Shown: positions 6,286-15,157 of the stretch, piece after piece | How the letters are laid out: each line of letters starts with the position of its first letter | How positions within the stretch are numbered: the stretch's first letter is position 1 | NCBI GenBank assembly: GCA_964559295.1 | Contig: CAZLGO010000036.1 | Span: 1-16,994 of the forward strand | Origin: CAZLGO01 sp964559295 | GTDB taxonomy: Archaea > Methanobacteriota > Methanobacteria > Methanobacteriales > Methanobacteriaceae | DNA length: 16,994 bases | Direction of reading: 5' to 3' | The notes under the pieces: model-generated | The model's input: only the letters and a program-made list of their open reading frames with translations | The model's database searches: none | Told to the model about the DNA's origin: nothing | Program-made: the position numbers and the translations under genes

Positions 6286-7206
6286 CTAATTCTCCCATTC
6301 CGCAGAAAAGATGCAAGCACGACATAGGTCATGTGATGCTGGTTCACCACACTTTATACATCTTCCCATCTTGACTTTTTTTGAAAATTCCCTCTTTAAT
6401 ACAGGTTTTATCTTATCAAAACCACGAAGTGTTGAGTGCATGATCGTTGGATGCTTGTAACTTAAATCTTTTATAAATTTTCCAATCTCTGCTCTGAATG
6501 ATTCTTCTGCGTAGGGACATTCATCAAAATGGGCATTAAGGTCTTTGGCTACCACATATAATCCTACTTCTTTTTCTGGAATTTCACGAAGCGGTTTTAC
6601 CCTGCTTACCAACTCCTCATGTTTCAATGTTGATTTTGGTCCAATCCTTGTTAAGTTATCGATGTTTCCTTTAAGATAATTCATAACTATCGATTGAACT
6701 TCATCATCAAGATTGTGTCCTGTTGCAAGTTTTCCAGCACCCATATCCCTTGCAACTTTGTTTAAGATCCATCTTCTTAAGACTCCACAATAAGTGCAAG
6801 CACCACGCTTTGGATTATCTTTCATGATCTCATCAAGTGTCATCCCAAAATAATTCTTGAAGGATACAATAATGTGTTTTATTCCCATTTTTTTTGCATT
6901 CTTTGCTGCAATTTTGATTCCTTCTTCTCTGTATCCTTTTATACCTTCGTCAATGGTTATCGCAAAAAGATCTATTATCTTTCTTTCAAAAAGCGAGCTT
7001 AAAATATCAAGGACCATCGTACTATCTTTTCCACCAGAGAGGGCTACTGCAACAATGTCTCCTTTTTTTATAAGTTCATATTTTCTGATGTCCTTCAGTA
7101 CCTTTTTTCTGGTACTTTCAATAAAACAATCCTTACAAAGCTTCTCTCCAGAATATTTTCTTACCATGATTGCTTTTGAATTAGCGCACCTATCACAAAG
7201 TATCAT
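6286..7206 (-). CDS. TtuA/Ncs6-family tRNA 2-thiolation enzyme
   Basis: This PP-loop ATPase family activates a uridine of tRNA by adenylation and replaces its oxygen with sulfur, giving 2-thiouridine at position 34 (Ncs6/NcsA) or 54 (TtuA). The 306-residue protein has an N-terminal zinc finger (Cys4, Cys7, Cys24, Cys27), the PP-loop SGGKDST at 57-63 and likely [4Fe-4S] ligands Cys137 and Cys140 (ACTYC) plus Cys230 (DECPY). It ends with a second zinc finger (Cys283, Cys286, Cys295, Cys298). All family hallmarks are intact. The start codon lies within the last 14 bases of the upstream dihydropteroate-synthase-like gene, behind GGAGAA, and the next gene follows one base after the stop, so the three genes are almost certainly co-transcribed and perhaps translationally coupled. 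Which uridine is modified cannot be told from sequence. Confidence 0.9.
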   Translation of the reverse strand: MILCDRCANSKAIMVRKYSGEKLCKDCFIESTRKKVLKDIRKYELIKKGDIVAVALSGGKDSTMVLDILSSLFERKIIDLFAITIDEGIKGYREEGIKIAAKNAKKMGIKHIIVSFKNYFGMTLDEIMKDNPKRGACTYCGVLRRWILNKVARDMGAGKLATGHNLDDEVQSIVMNYLKGNIDNLTRIGPKSTLKHEELVSRVKPLREIPEKEVGLYVVAKDLNAHFDECPYAEESFRAEIGKFIKDLSYKHPTIMHSTLRGFDKIKPVLKREFSKKVKMGRCIKCGEPASHDLCRACIFSAEWEN

Positions 7207-8779
7207 TTTTATTCTCCATCTTTAAGAATCTTCTAAATAATGAAAAGTCCTGAACATAATTTTTACCAATCTTAGCAGCTATTTCTGCTTTTTCAAGTTC
7301 AACACCAAGATATGCGGCGTGTTCCATCCTTGAGATCAATCCTCTCTTTATTATCTCATCATAGAGATGTTTCGGTGTCTTACCTTTAATACAGAGAGTT
7401 GGTTTTGAGTCTTTGTAATGGAAAGCCTTTATAATACCATCCTCAACCATTATCTTAAAGCTTCCAGCAGGATCTTGTATAAATCTTTCATCTGAACGGC
7501 CATCCACAACCAAAACATCAATTTCCTCTGGTATGTTCTCTGGTTTGCGTTTGTCTTTGAGGATCAGGAGGTCTATTCCAAGATCCTTTGGTATCGACTC
7601 TCTTTTTTTGGATAAAAACATCATCTTTGAGGATATGGAAAGCTCCCTAACACTTCCTTTTGTTTTACCACTTTCTTCTGGTGTAAAGAGGACGCTTGCT
7701 CCAAGTTCCATCGCAATTCCAGAAAGTAGAGCATTTACCCCAACAGAATCTGCATCAAGAAGTTCTGTAACATTTCCAACCCCAAAAAAAAGAGGTATTT
7801 TGTTTCTCATCCTAAATTCATAGCATGCAATCACAGATTCAACTACGCTTTTGCTGTTTATGGGATCTAAGATCAGATCAGCAATTACATCGATTCCATC
7901 GCACTTTTTCATAAGACTTTCCAAGGAATCTACACGTTCCTTTATGCTTTGGGGTACCCAACTTTCCTTGTGGTTCGTTGGTAATATAACGGCAGGAATT
8001 TTTTTCTCTTTTAAAAAAGGTAGAACTTCCATGTAGTTTCCATGATCAAGGCTTAGTACTAAGTCAACTCCACAATCGACTGCAACTTCAATTTCTGTGG
8101 GGTTTAAGGTATCAATGCTTATTGGAACAGAGCCAAGATTATCCCTCAGCGCACCGATTATTCTTGGGATTTCATCATCCATAGTCTCTCCAGCTATCAT
8201 TCCAACGTCTATCATATCTGCACCAGAATTTATGAAATATTCCCCTCTTTCAATAATCTCATCTTCGCTAAGAAGTGGAGCATGCACAATTTCAGCCAAA
8301 ATCCTCATTGGAAAATCTTCTCCAACTGGAAGATCACCAATTAGGATATTTTCAGGGTTTTTAAGGAGTTTTTTTACCATTTTTTTGTCTTTTTCGAAAT
8401 TATTTATGAAATCGAGAGCATATCTTCGAAGTTCTTCCTCAATTAATTTATCAGCGGATATTTTAGGTGAAAGATCTATTTTTTCCATCATATCAAGCAC
8501 TATTTTAAGATCAGCCGCATCTTTTGGTCCTTTATAAGTAGGAATACCAGTTTTATCTTTTATGGAACTAACATCCTCTCTTATAAGCCCTGGTGTTAGA
8601 ATAACGTCAAAGGATTCAAGATCTTTTAATTTTATTATTTCATTCACTACCCTTCTTGGGGTTAAAAATGCAGCGATTGGAATGTCTATCGTATAAACAT
8701 GGACATCCTGTTTTGATTTTTTCGAAACTTTATTAACAAGAGTACTTGCAAGTTTTCCTGTGACTATAAGAACTTTCAT
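7193..8779 (-). CDS. Archaeal dihydropteroate-synthase-related protein
   Basis: The 528-residue protein matches an archaeal family whose central part resembles the N-terminal half of dihydropteroate synthase. Here that part is a TIM-barrel stretch at about 150-400, with GADMIDVGM (186-194), SIDT (221-224) and DHGNY (245-249). The N-terminal part, about 1-140, starts MKVLIVTGKLAS and is specific to the archaeal proteins. The C-terminal part, about 405-528, is a separate small domain of unknown role. From memory, the family occurs in archaea lacking a bacterial-type enzyme, and a Methanocaldococcus member was linked to the pterin-aminobenzoate condensation step of methanopterin synthesis; treat that role as likely but unproven here. 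It is the first gene of the minus-strand operon, transcribed from a TATA element shared with the por operon. Confidence 0.85.
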   Translation of the reverse strand: MKVLIVTGKLASTLVNKVSKKSKQDVHVYTIDIPIAAFLTPRRVVNEIIKLKDLESFDVILTPGLIREDVSSIKDKTGIPTYKGPKDAADLKIVLDMMEKIDLSPKISADKLIEEELRRYALDFINNFEKDKKMVKKLLKNPENILIGDLPVGEDFPMRILAEIVHAPLLSEDEIIERGEYFINSGADMIDVGMIAGETMDDEIPRIIGALRDNLGSVPISIDTLNPTEIEVAVDCGVDLVLSLDHGNYMEVLPFLKEKKIPAVILPTNHKESWVPQSIKERVDSLESLMKKCDGIDVIADLILDPINSKSVVESVIACYEFRMRNKIPLFFGVGNVTELLDADSVGVNALLSGIAMELGASVLFTPEESGKTKGSVRELSISSKMMFLSKKRESIPKDLGIDLLILKDKRKPENIPEEIDVLVVDGRSDERFIQDPAGSFKIMVEDGIIKAFHYKDSKPTLCIKGKTPKHLYDEIIKRGLISRMEHAAYLGVELEKAEIAAKIGKNYVQDFSLFRRFLKMENKNDTL

Positions 8780-8809
8780 GGAACATCCCTATAAGATCAT
8801 GAGCAACAG

Positions 8810-8820
8810 TTATATATATT
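8810..8820. promoter_or_regulatory. Symmetric TATA element between divergent operons
   Basis: TTATATATATT lies in the 83-base gap between the dihydropteroate-synthase-like gene (minus, ATG at 8779) and porC (plus, ATG at 8863). It is nearly self-complementary, so it can be read as a TATA box on either strand. About 25 bases downstream in each direction would put starts near 8840 (plus) and 8790 (minus), giving short leaders to both genes. No other TATA candidate of similar quality is visible in the gap. Confidence 0.6.
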
Positions 8821-8862
8821 GCAATTTGTAATGATTAACTATGAGAAATGGAGGTACCCTAC

Positions 8863-9393
8863 ATGATAGAAATTCGCTTTCATGGACGTGGTGGGCAAGG
8901 CGCTGTAACAGCAGCTGAAATATTGGCAAAAGCTGCTTTTAAAGATGGAAAATATTCTCAGGCTTTTCCGTTCTTCGGAGTTGAGCGAAGAGGTGCACCT
9001 GTCTTAGCATTTTCAAGGATAGATGATAAGCCAATAAGAATAAGATATCAAGTTTATAATCCTGATTATGTGGTTGTACAAGATGCCGGACTTTTAGGAG
9101 TTGTAGATGTATTAGCTGGACTTAAAGATGGTGGAAAACTGATATTAAATGCAAAGGGTGATGTTAAGATAGGAGAAGATGTTGATACATACAAAATTGA
9201 TGCTACAGGGATAGCACTTGACATTTTAGGAGTTCCCATAGTAAATACTGTCATGCTTGGAGCATTTGCTGGTGCAACAGGCGAAGTTTCACTGGATTCT
9301 ATCATAAAAGTAATTAAAGAGACTTTTCCCGGAAAAATTGGTGAGAAGAACGCTGAAGCTTCTCGTATAGCATATGATAAGGTGATACGATGA
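8863..9393 (+). CDS. porC: Pyruvate synthase (pyruvate:ferredoxin oxidoreductase) gamma subunit
   Basis: This is one of four core subunits of the enzyme that, in methanogens, reductively carboxylates acetyl-CoA to pyruvate using reduced ferredoxin. The 176-residue gamma subunit opens with [20 protein letters not shown] and contains [12 protein letters not shown], both typical of the family's domain III. I chose ATG 8863 over the in-frame ATG at 8848 because GGAGGT at 8850-8855 lies seven bases before it and known gamma subunits begin at this point. The stop overlaps the porD ATG (ATGA). The subunit is also called PorG in some species. Confidence 0.92.
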
Positions 9394-9632
9394 CATCCAT
9401 AGGAGCAGCTGTTAAGGAACCTGGAAGCACACGTAGAAATAAGACTGGCAGTTGGAGAACATTTAAACCTATCTTAGATATTGAAAAATGTATAGACTGT
9501 GAAAATTGCTGGTTATTTTGTCCAGAGGGCTGTATAAATAAAAAATATGAGATAGATTATGATTATTGCAAGGGATGCGGCATATGTGCCCAAGAATGCC
9601 CTGTAAATGCCATAAAGATGGAGAGGGAGTAA
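9390..9632 (+). CDS. porD: Pyruvate synthase delta subunit, 2x[4Fe-4S] ferredoxin
   Basis: An 80-residue ferredoxin-like subunit that carries electrons within the pyruvate synthase complex. Two cluster motifs are complete: Cys34, 37, 40, 44 and Cys60, 63, 66, 70. The N-terminal GAAVKEPGSTRRNKTGSWRT is characteristic of archaeal PorD and separates it from free ferredoxins. The gene overlaps the end of porC by four bases, has the ribosome site GGTGAT, and is followed one base later by porA. Confidence 0.93.
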   Translation: MTSIGAAVKEPGSTRRNKTGSWRTFKPILDIEKCIDCENCWLFCPEGCINKKYEIDYDYCKGCGICAQECPVNAIKMERE

Positions 9633-9633
9633 A

Positions 9634-10785
9634 ATGGTTCTTGAGATAATCTCCACAAATAGAGCTGTTGCTGAAGCAGCAAAACTATCGAATGTGAATG
9701 TTATTGCAGCATATCCCATAACTCCAGTAACGTCTGTATCTGAATACTTAGCAAAATTTGTGGCAGACGGAGAAATTGACGCTGAATATATAAAAGTTGA
9801 ATCAGAACACAGTGCAATAAGTGCCTGTATTGGAGCATGTAGCACTGGAGCAAGAACTTTTACAGCAACTTCTTCACAAGGCTTAGCCTTAATGCATGAG
9901 GTGCTGTTCATAGCAGCAGGATTGAGAAATCCAATTGTAATGGCAAATGCAAACAGATCATTATCAGCACCTTTGAGTATTTGGTGTGATCAACAAGACT
10001 CAATATCCCAGAGAGACAATGGTTGGATACAGATCTATGCTGAAAGCGGTCAAGAGTCACTTGATTCCGTGATACAGGCTTACAAGATAGCTGAAAATAA
10101 AAAAGTTCTACTCCCAGTTATGGTTTGTCTTGATGGATTCATATTGACCCACACTGTGGAACCCGTTGATATCCCAAAAAAAGAAGATGTGAACGCATTT
10201 TTACCTCCCTACAAACCAGAACATGCATTCTTAGATCCAGAAAATCCAATGTCAATTGGAACCTTCACTGATCCAAACTATTACATGGAAGCAAGGTATG
10301 CGATAGATGTGGCTATGGAAAATTCCAGAGAGGTCATTAGAGATGTCAATAAAGAATTTGAGGAAGCATTTGGAAGAAGATACGATTTTGTTGAGAACTA
10401 CATGTGCGATGACGCTGAGATAATCCTTGTAGCAATGGGATCTGTTTGCGGTACCATAAAAGATGTTGTGGATGATCTAAGAAACAAGGGAGAGAAGGTT
10501 GGACTTTTAAAAGTAAGGGTTTTCAGACCCTTCCCAAAGGATGAGATCGCCGCTGCCATCAAAAATGCAGATAAAATTGCTGTTTTAGATAAAAATATCT
10601 CCTTTAGCATAGGAGGTGTTCTTTTCAATGAAATAAAATCTAAACTGGATGTGGAAGCTTATGGATTCATTTTGGGGCTTGGAGGACGTGATGTAACACC
10701 AGATGATATAATCAATATAATAAACAAGACTAAAAAGCCAGAAGATGATATTCAGTGGATAGGGCTTAAGAAGGAGGAACTTTAG
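9634..10785 (+). CDS. porA: Pyruvate synthase alpha subunit
   Basis: The 383-residue alpha subunit contains the pyrimidine-binding domain for thiamine diphosphate (AAYPITPVTSVSEYLAKF; ESEHSAISACIGACSTGARTF) followed by the transketolase C-terminal-like domain. Features that favour pyruvate over 2-oxoglutarate include the overall Por-type sequence and the operon order gamma-delta-alpha-beta with porE and porF. The length is normal for PorA. The ribosome site GAGGGAG precedes the ATG, and porB begins on the base after the stop. Confidence 0.92.
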   Translation: MVLEIISTNRAVAEAAKLSNVNVIAAYPITPVTSVSEYLAKFVADGEIDAEYIKVESEHSAISACIGACSTGARTFTATSSQGLALMHEVLFIAAGLRNPIVMANANRSLSAPLSIWCDQQDSISQRDNGWIQIYAESGQESLDSVIQAYKIAENKKVLLPVMVCLDGFILTHTVEPVDIPKKEDVNAFLPPYKPEHAFLDPENPMSIGTFTDPNYYMEARYAIDVAMENSREVIRDVNKEFEEAFGRRYDFVENYMCDDAEIILVAMGSVCGTIKDVVDDLRNKGEKVGLLKVRVFRPFPKDEIAAAIKNADKIAVLDKNISFSIGGVLFNEIKSKLDVEAYGFILGLGGRDVTPDDIINIINKTKKPEDDIQWIGLKKEEL

Positions 10786-11649
<864 letters not shown>

Positions 11650-11654
11650 GAGGC

Positions 11655-12155
11655 ATGACCTTGGAGAAGATACTAATTGAACCAGAGATTTGCGATGGCT
11701 GTGCAGATTGTGAGGATGCATGCAAAAAACTCTATGGCACATCAAGGATAATGGTGAGGGAAATTGATAATGCTTATTATGGAATAGTCTGTCAACAGTG
11801 TGAGGATGCTCCCTGTGGGAGGATATGTCCCACAGATGCCATCATTAATGAAGAGGTCGTACCTGAAAAGTGCATAGGATGCGGTCTTTGCATGCTTGCA
11901 TGTCCATTTGGAGCAGTTATTATGCATGATCGGAAGGCACAAAAATGTCATCAATGCCCTGAACTTGAAATGCCGGCGTGTATAAAGGCATGCTCTAAGA
12001 GAGCCATTTTGCTTGTTGATACAGATAAGATGAGTCTGGAAAGACAAAATAAACATCTTGAGAACATGGAAATGCTTACAAAAAAAATCCGCAAGAAGCC
12101 ACCTCTTGTGGATATTATAACCACAGATTCAAGAGTGAAAAGTACGTTACAGTAA
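11655..12155 (+). CDS. porE: PorE, polyferredoxin-like electron carrier of pyruvate synthase
   Basis: The 166-residue protein has sixteen cysteines in four [4Fe-4S]-type groups: 13/16/19/23, 46/49/54/58, 73/76/79/83 and 98/101/109/113, in the arrangement seen in the HycB/DmsB family. In methanococci the homologous PorE and PorF, encoded at the end of the por operon, are needed for normal pyruvate oxidoreductase activity and are thought to carry electrons to or from the enzyme. The start is uncertain: AGGAGG (11648-11653) is only one base from the ATG at 11655 but seven bases from an in-frame TTG at 11661, which may be the real start. The C-terminal 40 residues lack cysteines and are basic. 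Confidence 0.87.
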   Translation: MTLEKILIEPEICDGCADCEDACKKLYGTSRIMVREIDNAYYGIVCQQCEDAPCGRICPTDAIINEEVVPEKCIGCGLCMLACPFGAVIMHDRKAQKCHQCPELEMPACIKACSKRAILLVDTDKMSLERQNKHLENMEMLTKKIRKKPPLVDIITTDSRVKSTLQ

Positions 12156-12193
12156 TGATTGTAGGTTCGTAGGAAGTATTGGAGTAGGATATC

Positions 12194-12625
12194 ATGAAGG
12201 AGTTAATTTCACAATGGGAACTTTGTGAAGACTGTATGAAATGCGAAAGAGAGTGTCCTCAAAACGGAATAAGGGTTATAAGCGGCGTTCCAGTTTTTTG
12301 CTTGCACTGTTCACCAGATAAGGCCCCCTGTATGGGTGTATGCCCAGAGGGTGCCATAGAGGAGATAGAAGGTGCAATTGTAATTAATGAAGAGAAATGC
12401 ATAGGCTGTGGTCTTTGTAGGGATGCATGTCCTATAGGAGCCATATACCAAGATGAAGTAGGTATCGCAAAAAAATGTAACTTATGCATCGATAGGGAAA
12501 AACCGATTTGTGTTACTGTATGTCCAACAGACGCACTAAAGATAGATTCTAAATCTTTAATATCTGATAAAAGAGAAAAAATCGCAAAAGAACTTGAGAG
12601 AATCAAAATGATCATGAAATACTGA
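12194..12625 (+). CDS. porF: PorF, second polyferredoxin-like electron carrier
   Basis: The 143-residue protein again has sixteen cysteines in four groups: 11/14/17/21, 36/39/46/50, 69/72/75/79 and 95/98/106/110. It is similar in plan to PorE, and the two probably arose by duplication and may form a chain or heterodimer that links pyruvate synthase to a reductant such as a hydrogenase-derived ferredoxin pool. The ATG follows GGAG and the gap to porE is 38 bases, the largest within the operon. The fumarase gene starts four bases after its stop. Confidence 0.87.
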   Translation: MKELISQWELCEDCMKCERECPQNGIRVISGVPVFCLHCSPDKAPCMGVCPEGAIEEIEGAIVINEEKCIGCGLCRDACPIGAIYQDEVGIAKKCNLCIDREKPICVTVCPTDALKIDSKSLISDKREKIAKELERIKMIMKY

Positions 12626-12629
12626 TAAG

Positions 12630-13475
12630 ATGATTACACAAAAGGCAATAGAGGATACAACATCTGATCTCTTAAGAGAAGCTGTAATAAAATTACCAGA
12701 AGATGTTAAGGAAGCCCTAAAAAATGCTTACAAGAAAGAAGACCATGAAATTGCAAGATTAAATCTTAAAGCCATTTTAGACAACATCAAGATAGCCAAG
12801 AAGCATCAAATTCCAATGTGTCAAGACACTGGTCTTCCAATTTTTTTTGTTAAGCTTGGAGACGTAAAGGTTGAAAATTTATATGAGGGCATAAGAAAGG
12901 GTGTTGAAAGGGCAACAGTGGAGGTTCCGCTGCGACCAAATGTGGTGGATCCTCTAACACGCAAAAATACAGGTACAAATACAGGTAAAGGAATCCCTCA
13001 AGTGGATATTGAGCTTATAGATGATGAATTTATAGAACTTACTGTTTTTCCGAAGGGTTTTGGTTCAGAAAACAACAACACTCTTAGGATGGCTTTGCCA
13101 GGTGAAGGCGCAGAAGGCATAAAAAAATTTGTTCTCGATACTGTTGTAGCTGCAGGTGCAAAACCATGTCCTCCTATAATTGTTGGTATTGGAATTGGCG
13201 GATCATCTGATCTTGCAATGAAACTTGCAAAAAAGGCTCTCCTACGGGAAGTCGGGATAAGACATAGGGATAAAAAAATTGCAAAACTCGAAGAGGATAT
13301 CCTAAAAATGATTAACAAAACTGGCATTGGTCCCATGGGATTGGGAGGCAAAACCACAGCACTCGATGTTAAAATCAAAACTGCCGATACCCACACAGCA
13401 GGTCTTCCTATAGGGATCTGCATTCAATGTTGGGCTTCGAGACATGCAAGTGCTATCTTAAAGCCTAATGATTAA
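12630..13475 (+). CDS. fumA: Fumarate hydratase (class I) alpha subunit
   Basis: This is the larger subunit of a two-subunit iron-sulfur fumarase that interconverts malate and fumarate. The 281-residue protein shows MCQDTG (Cys64), KPCPPIIVG (Cys180) and CWASRHASA (Cys267), the three cysteines expected to bind the catalytic cluster, plus GSENNN at about 145-150 and PMGLGGKTTALDV at about 235-247. Tartrate dehydratase alpha subunits share this pattern, but a fumarase role fits autotrophic carbon flow from pyruvate via oxaloacetate. The beta subunit is not in the window. The gene starts four bases after porF, with no clear ribosome site of its own, which suggests translational coupling. Its stop overlaps that of a convergent minus-strand gene. 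Confidence 0.88.
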   Translation: MITQKAIEDTTSDLLREAVIKLPEDVKEALKNAYKKEDHEIARLNLKAILDNIKIAKKHQIPMCQDTGLPIFFVKLGDVKVENLYEGIRKGVERATVEVPLRPNVVDPLTRKNTGTNTGKGIPQVDIELIDDEFIELTVFPKGFGSENNNTLRMALPGEGAEGIKKFVLDTVVAAGAKPCPPIIVGIGIGGSSDLAMKLAKKALLREVGIRHRDKKIAKLEEDILKMINKTGIGPMGLGGKTTALDVKIKTADTHTAGLPIGICIQCWASRHASAILKPND

Positions 13476-13666
13476 TCTTTATGCCAAAACCACGAATCAG
13501 CAACACCAACTGCAAAAAATGTCCCACAAAGTCCTGCTGCGATTAAAACACACAAGAAGGGCATGCTGGTTGTGATGTAGATTGCAATTACAACACCCAT
13601 ATCAACAGCAAGCATAATGCCATATGCAATCGTATCGAACCTGAGGCTGCGTCCTACGTGTATCAT
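13472..13666 (-). CDS. Small membrane protein of unknown function
   Basis: The 64-residue frame has two hydrophobic stretches, about 13-34 (AYGIMLAVDMGVVIAIYI) and about 35-56 (FLCVLIAAGLCGTFFAVGVA), joined by a short turn; the N-terminal MIHVGRSLRFD is basic and the tail is WFWHKD. This is the layout of a helical-hairpin membrane protein. It follows phoU by 39 bases on the same strand, with GGGAA before the ATG, so it may be the last gene of the pst operon. I do not recognise a family. Its stop shares bases 13472-13475 with the fumA stop on the other strand. The hydrophobic profile and operon position support a real gene, though no homology is visible. Confidence 0.6.
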   Translation of the reverse strand: MIHVGRSLRFDTIAYGIMLAVDMGVVIAIYITTSMPFLCVLIAAGLCGTFFAVGVADSWFWHKD

Positions 13667-13705
13667 ATTTTCCCTTCAGATGGTTATATTGATTCGAAAT
13701 TAAAA

Positions 13706-14374
13706 CTAGTGAAAAGGAGGTCTTTCATGGGTTACCATAAATATCGTTCTATTTCCTACATTTTCAGCACGGTCTGCCATCCTCTCTAAAAACCTTGCAA
13801 CGAATATAAGACTTATAAGTTGGGAAATTGAGCTTCTGTTTTCTAAGATGCTTTTTGAAACATCAGATATGATCTCATCGAAGATATCGTCTACCTGATC
13901 ATCTAAATCTGCCAATTGCCTTGCTGAATCTAAATCATGCTCAAAAAACGCTTTAAAGCCGATTCTAATCATTTCCTGAACTATTTTTCCCATTTTTTCT
14001 ACTTTCGTGGATAATTTTTTATCTGATAACGCGCATTCATATTTATCTACAACATTTGCGATGTTGACCGCAAGACCGTTGATTCTATTCATGTGGCTTG
14101 AAACTTTTATACACGTCTCTATATATAGTAAATCTTTTGCCACTGGCTGTTCTGATGCTATTATGCTCATTCCTTCGTTTTCTATATTATAGACCATATT
14201 GTTCATGATATCTCTTGATTCCTCGATCTCTTTTGCCAATTGCCTATCACAATTCAAATATGAATTGATTGCTTTTTCAACCGTATCTACAGTCAAATCT
14301 CCTATTTTAGATAAATCATCTGTTAATTTTTTTATTTTTCTTTCAAAGGAAATTCTTGGAAATCTTCCGTACAT
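13706..14374 (-). CDS. phoU: Phosphate transport regulator PhoU
   Basis: PhoU is a cytosolic all-helical protein that binds the PstB ATPase and metal ions and restrains phosphate uptake and signalling when phosphate is plentiful. The 222-residue product is of normal length and contains two copies of the PhoU three-helix repeat, each with a metal-binding E/D-rich motif: an N-terminal half ending in ETCIKVSSHMNRINGLAVNI, and a C-terminal half with LADLDDQVDDIFDEI and FVARFLERMADRAENVGN. The ATG follows AAGGAGGT. It is the last recognisable pst gene, 26 bases after pstB. Archaea usually lack the PhoR/PhoB pair, so the signalling output here is unknown. Confidence 0.93.
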   Translation of the reverse strand: MYGRFPRISFERKIKKLTDDLSKIGDLTVDTVEKAINSYLNCDRQLAKEIEESRDIMNNMVYNIENEGMSIIASEQPVAKDLLYIETCIKVSSHMNRINGLAVNIANVVDKYECALSDKKLSTKVEKMGKIVQEMIRIGFKAFFEHDLDSARQLADLDDQVDDIFDEIISDVSKSILENRSSISQLISLIFVARFLERMADRAENVGNRTIFMVTHERPPFH

Positions 14375-14400
14375 TTTTTACCTCCTTATTATCTAAGAAT

Positions 14401-15156
14401 TCATCCAAATCTACCAGTTATATAGTCTTCTGTACGTTTATCCTGAGGTTCCACAAATATCTTGTCAGTTGGACCATATTCCACAAGTTCACCATTCAAA
14501 AAGAAACCTGTGTACTTAGAAACCCTTGCAGCTTGTTGCATGTTGTGGGTAACAATTATTATGGTATAATCCTTTTTCAATTTATGAATTAAATCCTCTA
14601 TTTTGGTTGTTGAGATAGGATCGAGCGCTGAACAAGGTTCATCCATTAAGATAACCTCAGGTTCCACTGCAATTGTCCTTGCGATACATAATCTCTGCTG
14701 TTGTCCACCAGAAAGTCCCATGGCAGATCTATCCAGTTTTTCTTTTATCTCATCCCACAAAGCAGCGGCTTTTAGACTTTCCACCACCCTTTCTTGCAGG
14801 ACTTCTTTATCTGTAATCCCATGAACCCGCAAACCATATGCAACATTGTCGAAAACAGATTTTGGAAATGGATTAGGTTTTTGAAACACCATACCCACTC
14901 TTTTTCTTAAATCCACAACATCAACCTTTGGATCGTATATGTTTTCATCATCCAAGAGGACTTCTCCTTCCATGCGAAATCCAGGGATTAGATCGTTCAT
15001 ACGATTTAATGTACGTATGAAGGTTGATTTTCCGCATCCAGAAGGTCCTATAATTGCAGTAATTGTATTCTTATGAATTTTGATATTTACATCCTTTAAA
15101 ACCTGTGATTCATCAAAATAAACGTTTAAATTATTTGCCTCAATTCTGTATGACAC
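14401..15156 (-). CDS. pstB: Phosphate ABC transporter ATP-binding protein PstB
   Basis: PstB powers phosphate import through the PstCA membrane channel. The 251-residue protein has all ABC motifs: Walker A GPSGCGKST at 37-45, Q-loop Gln92 (FQKPNPFP, typical of PstB), signature LSGGQQQRL at 148-156, Walker B VILMDEP at 168-174 and switch His204 (VTHNMQQ). It starts one base after the pstA stop, so the two are probably translationally coupled. Confidence 0.96.
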   Translation of the reverse strand: MSYRIEANNLNVYFDESQVLKDVNIKIHKNTITAIIGPSGCGKSTFIRTLNRMNDLIPGFRMEGEVLLDDENIYDPKVDVVDLRKRVGMVFQKPNPFPKSVFDNVAYGLRVHGITDKEVLQERVVESLKAAALWDEIKEKLDRSAMGLSGGQQQRLCIARTIAVEPEVILMDEPCSALDPISTTKIEDLIHKLKKDYTIIIVTHNMQQAARVSKYTGFFLNGELVEYGPTDKIFVEPQDKRTEDYITGRFG

Positions 15157-15157
15157 T

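Noticed and set aside
6285..6350. Longer N-terminus for the sulfur carrier
   Set aside because: The extra residues overlap the thiolase gene, lack family similarity, and an SD-supported ATG exists at 6284.
8848..8865. porC start at ATG 8848
   Set aside because: The GGAGGT ribosome site overlaps this ATG and is correctly spaced for ATG 8863, where known gamma subunits begin.
13714..13789. Perfect AAGGAGG plus ATG on the plus strand, opening a 20-codon frame antisense to phoU
   Set aside because: The sequence is explained by the phoU C-terminal codons (Arg-Pro-Pro), there is no promoter, and the peptide has no recognisable feature.
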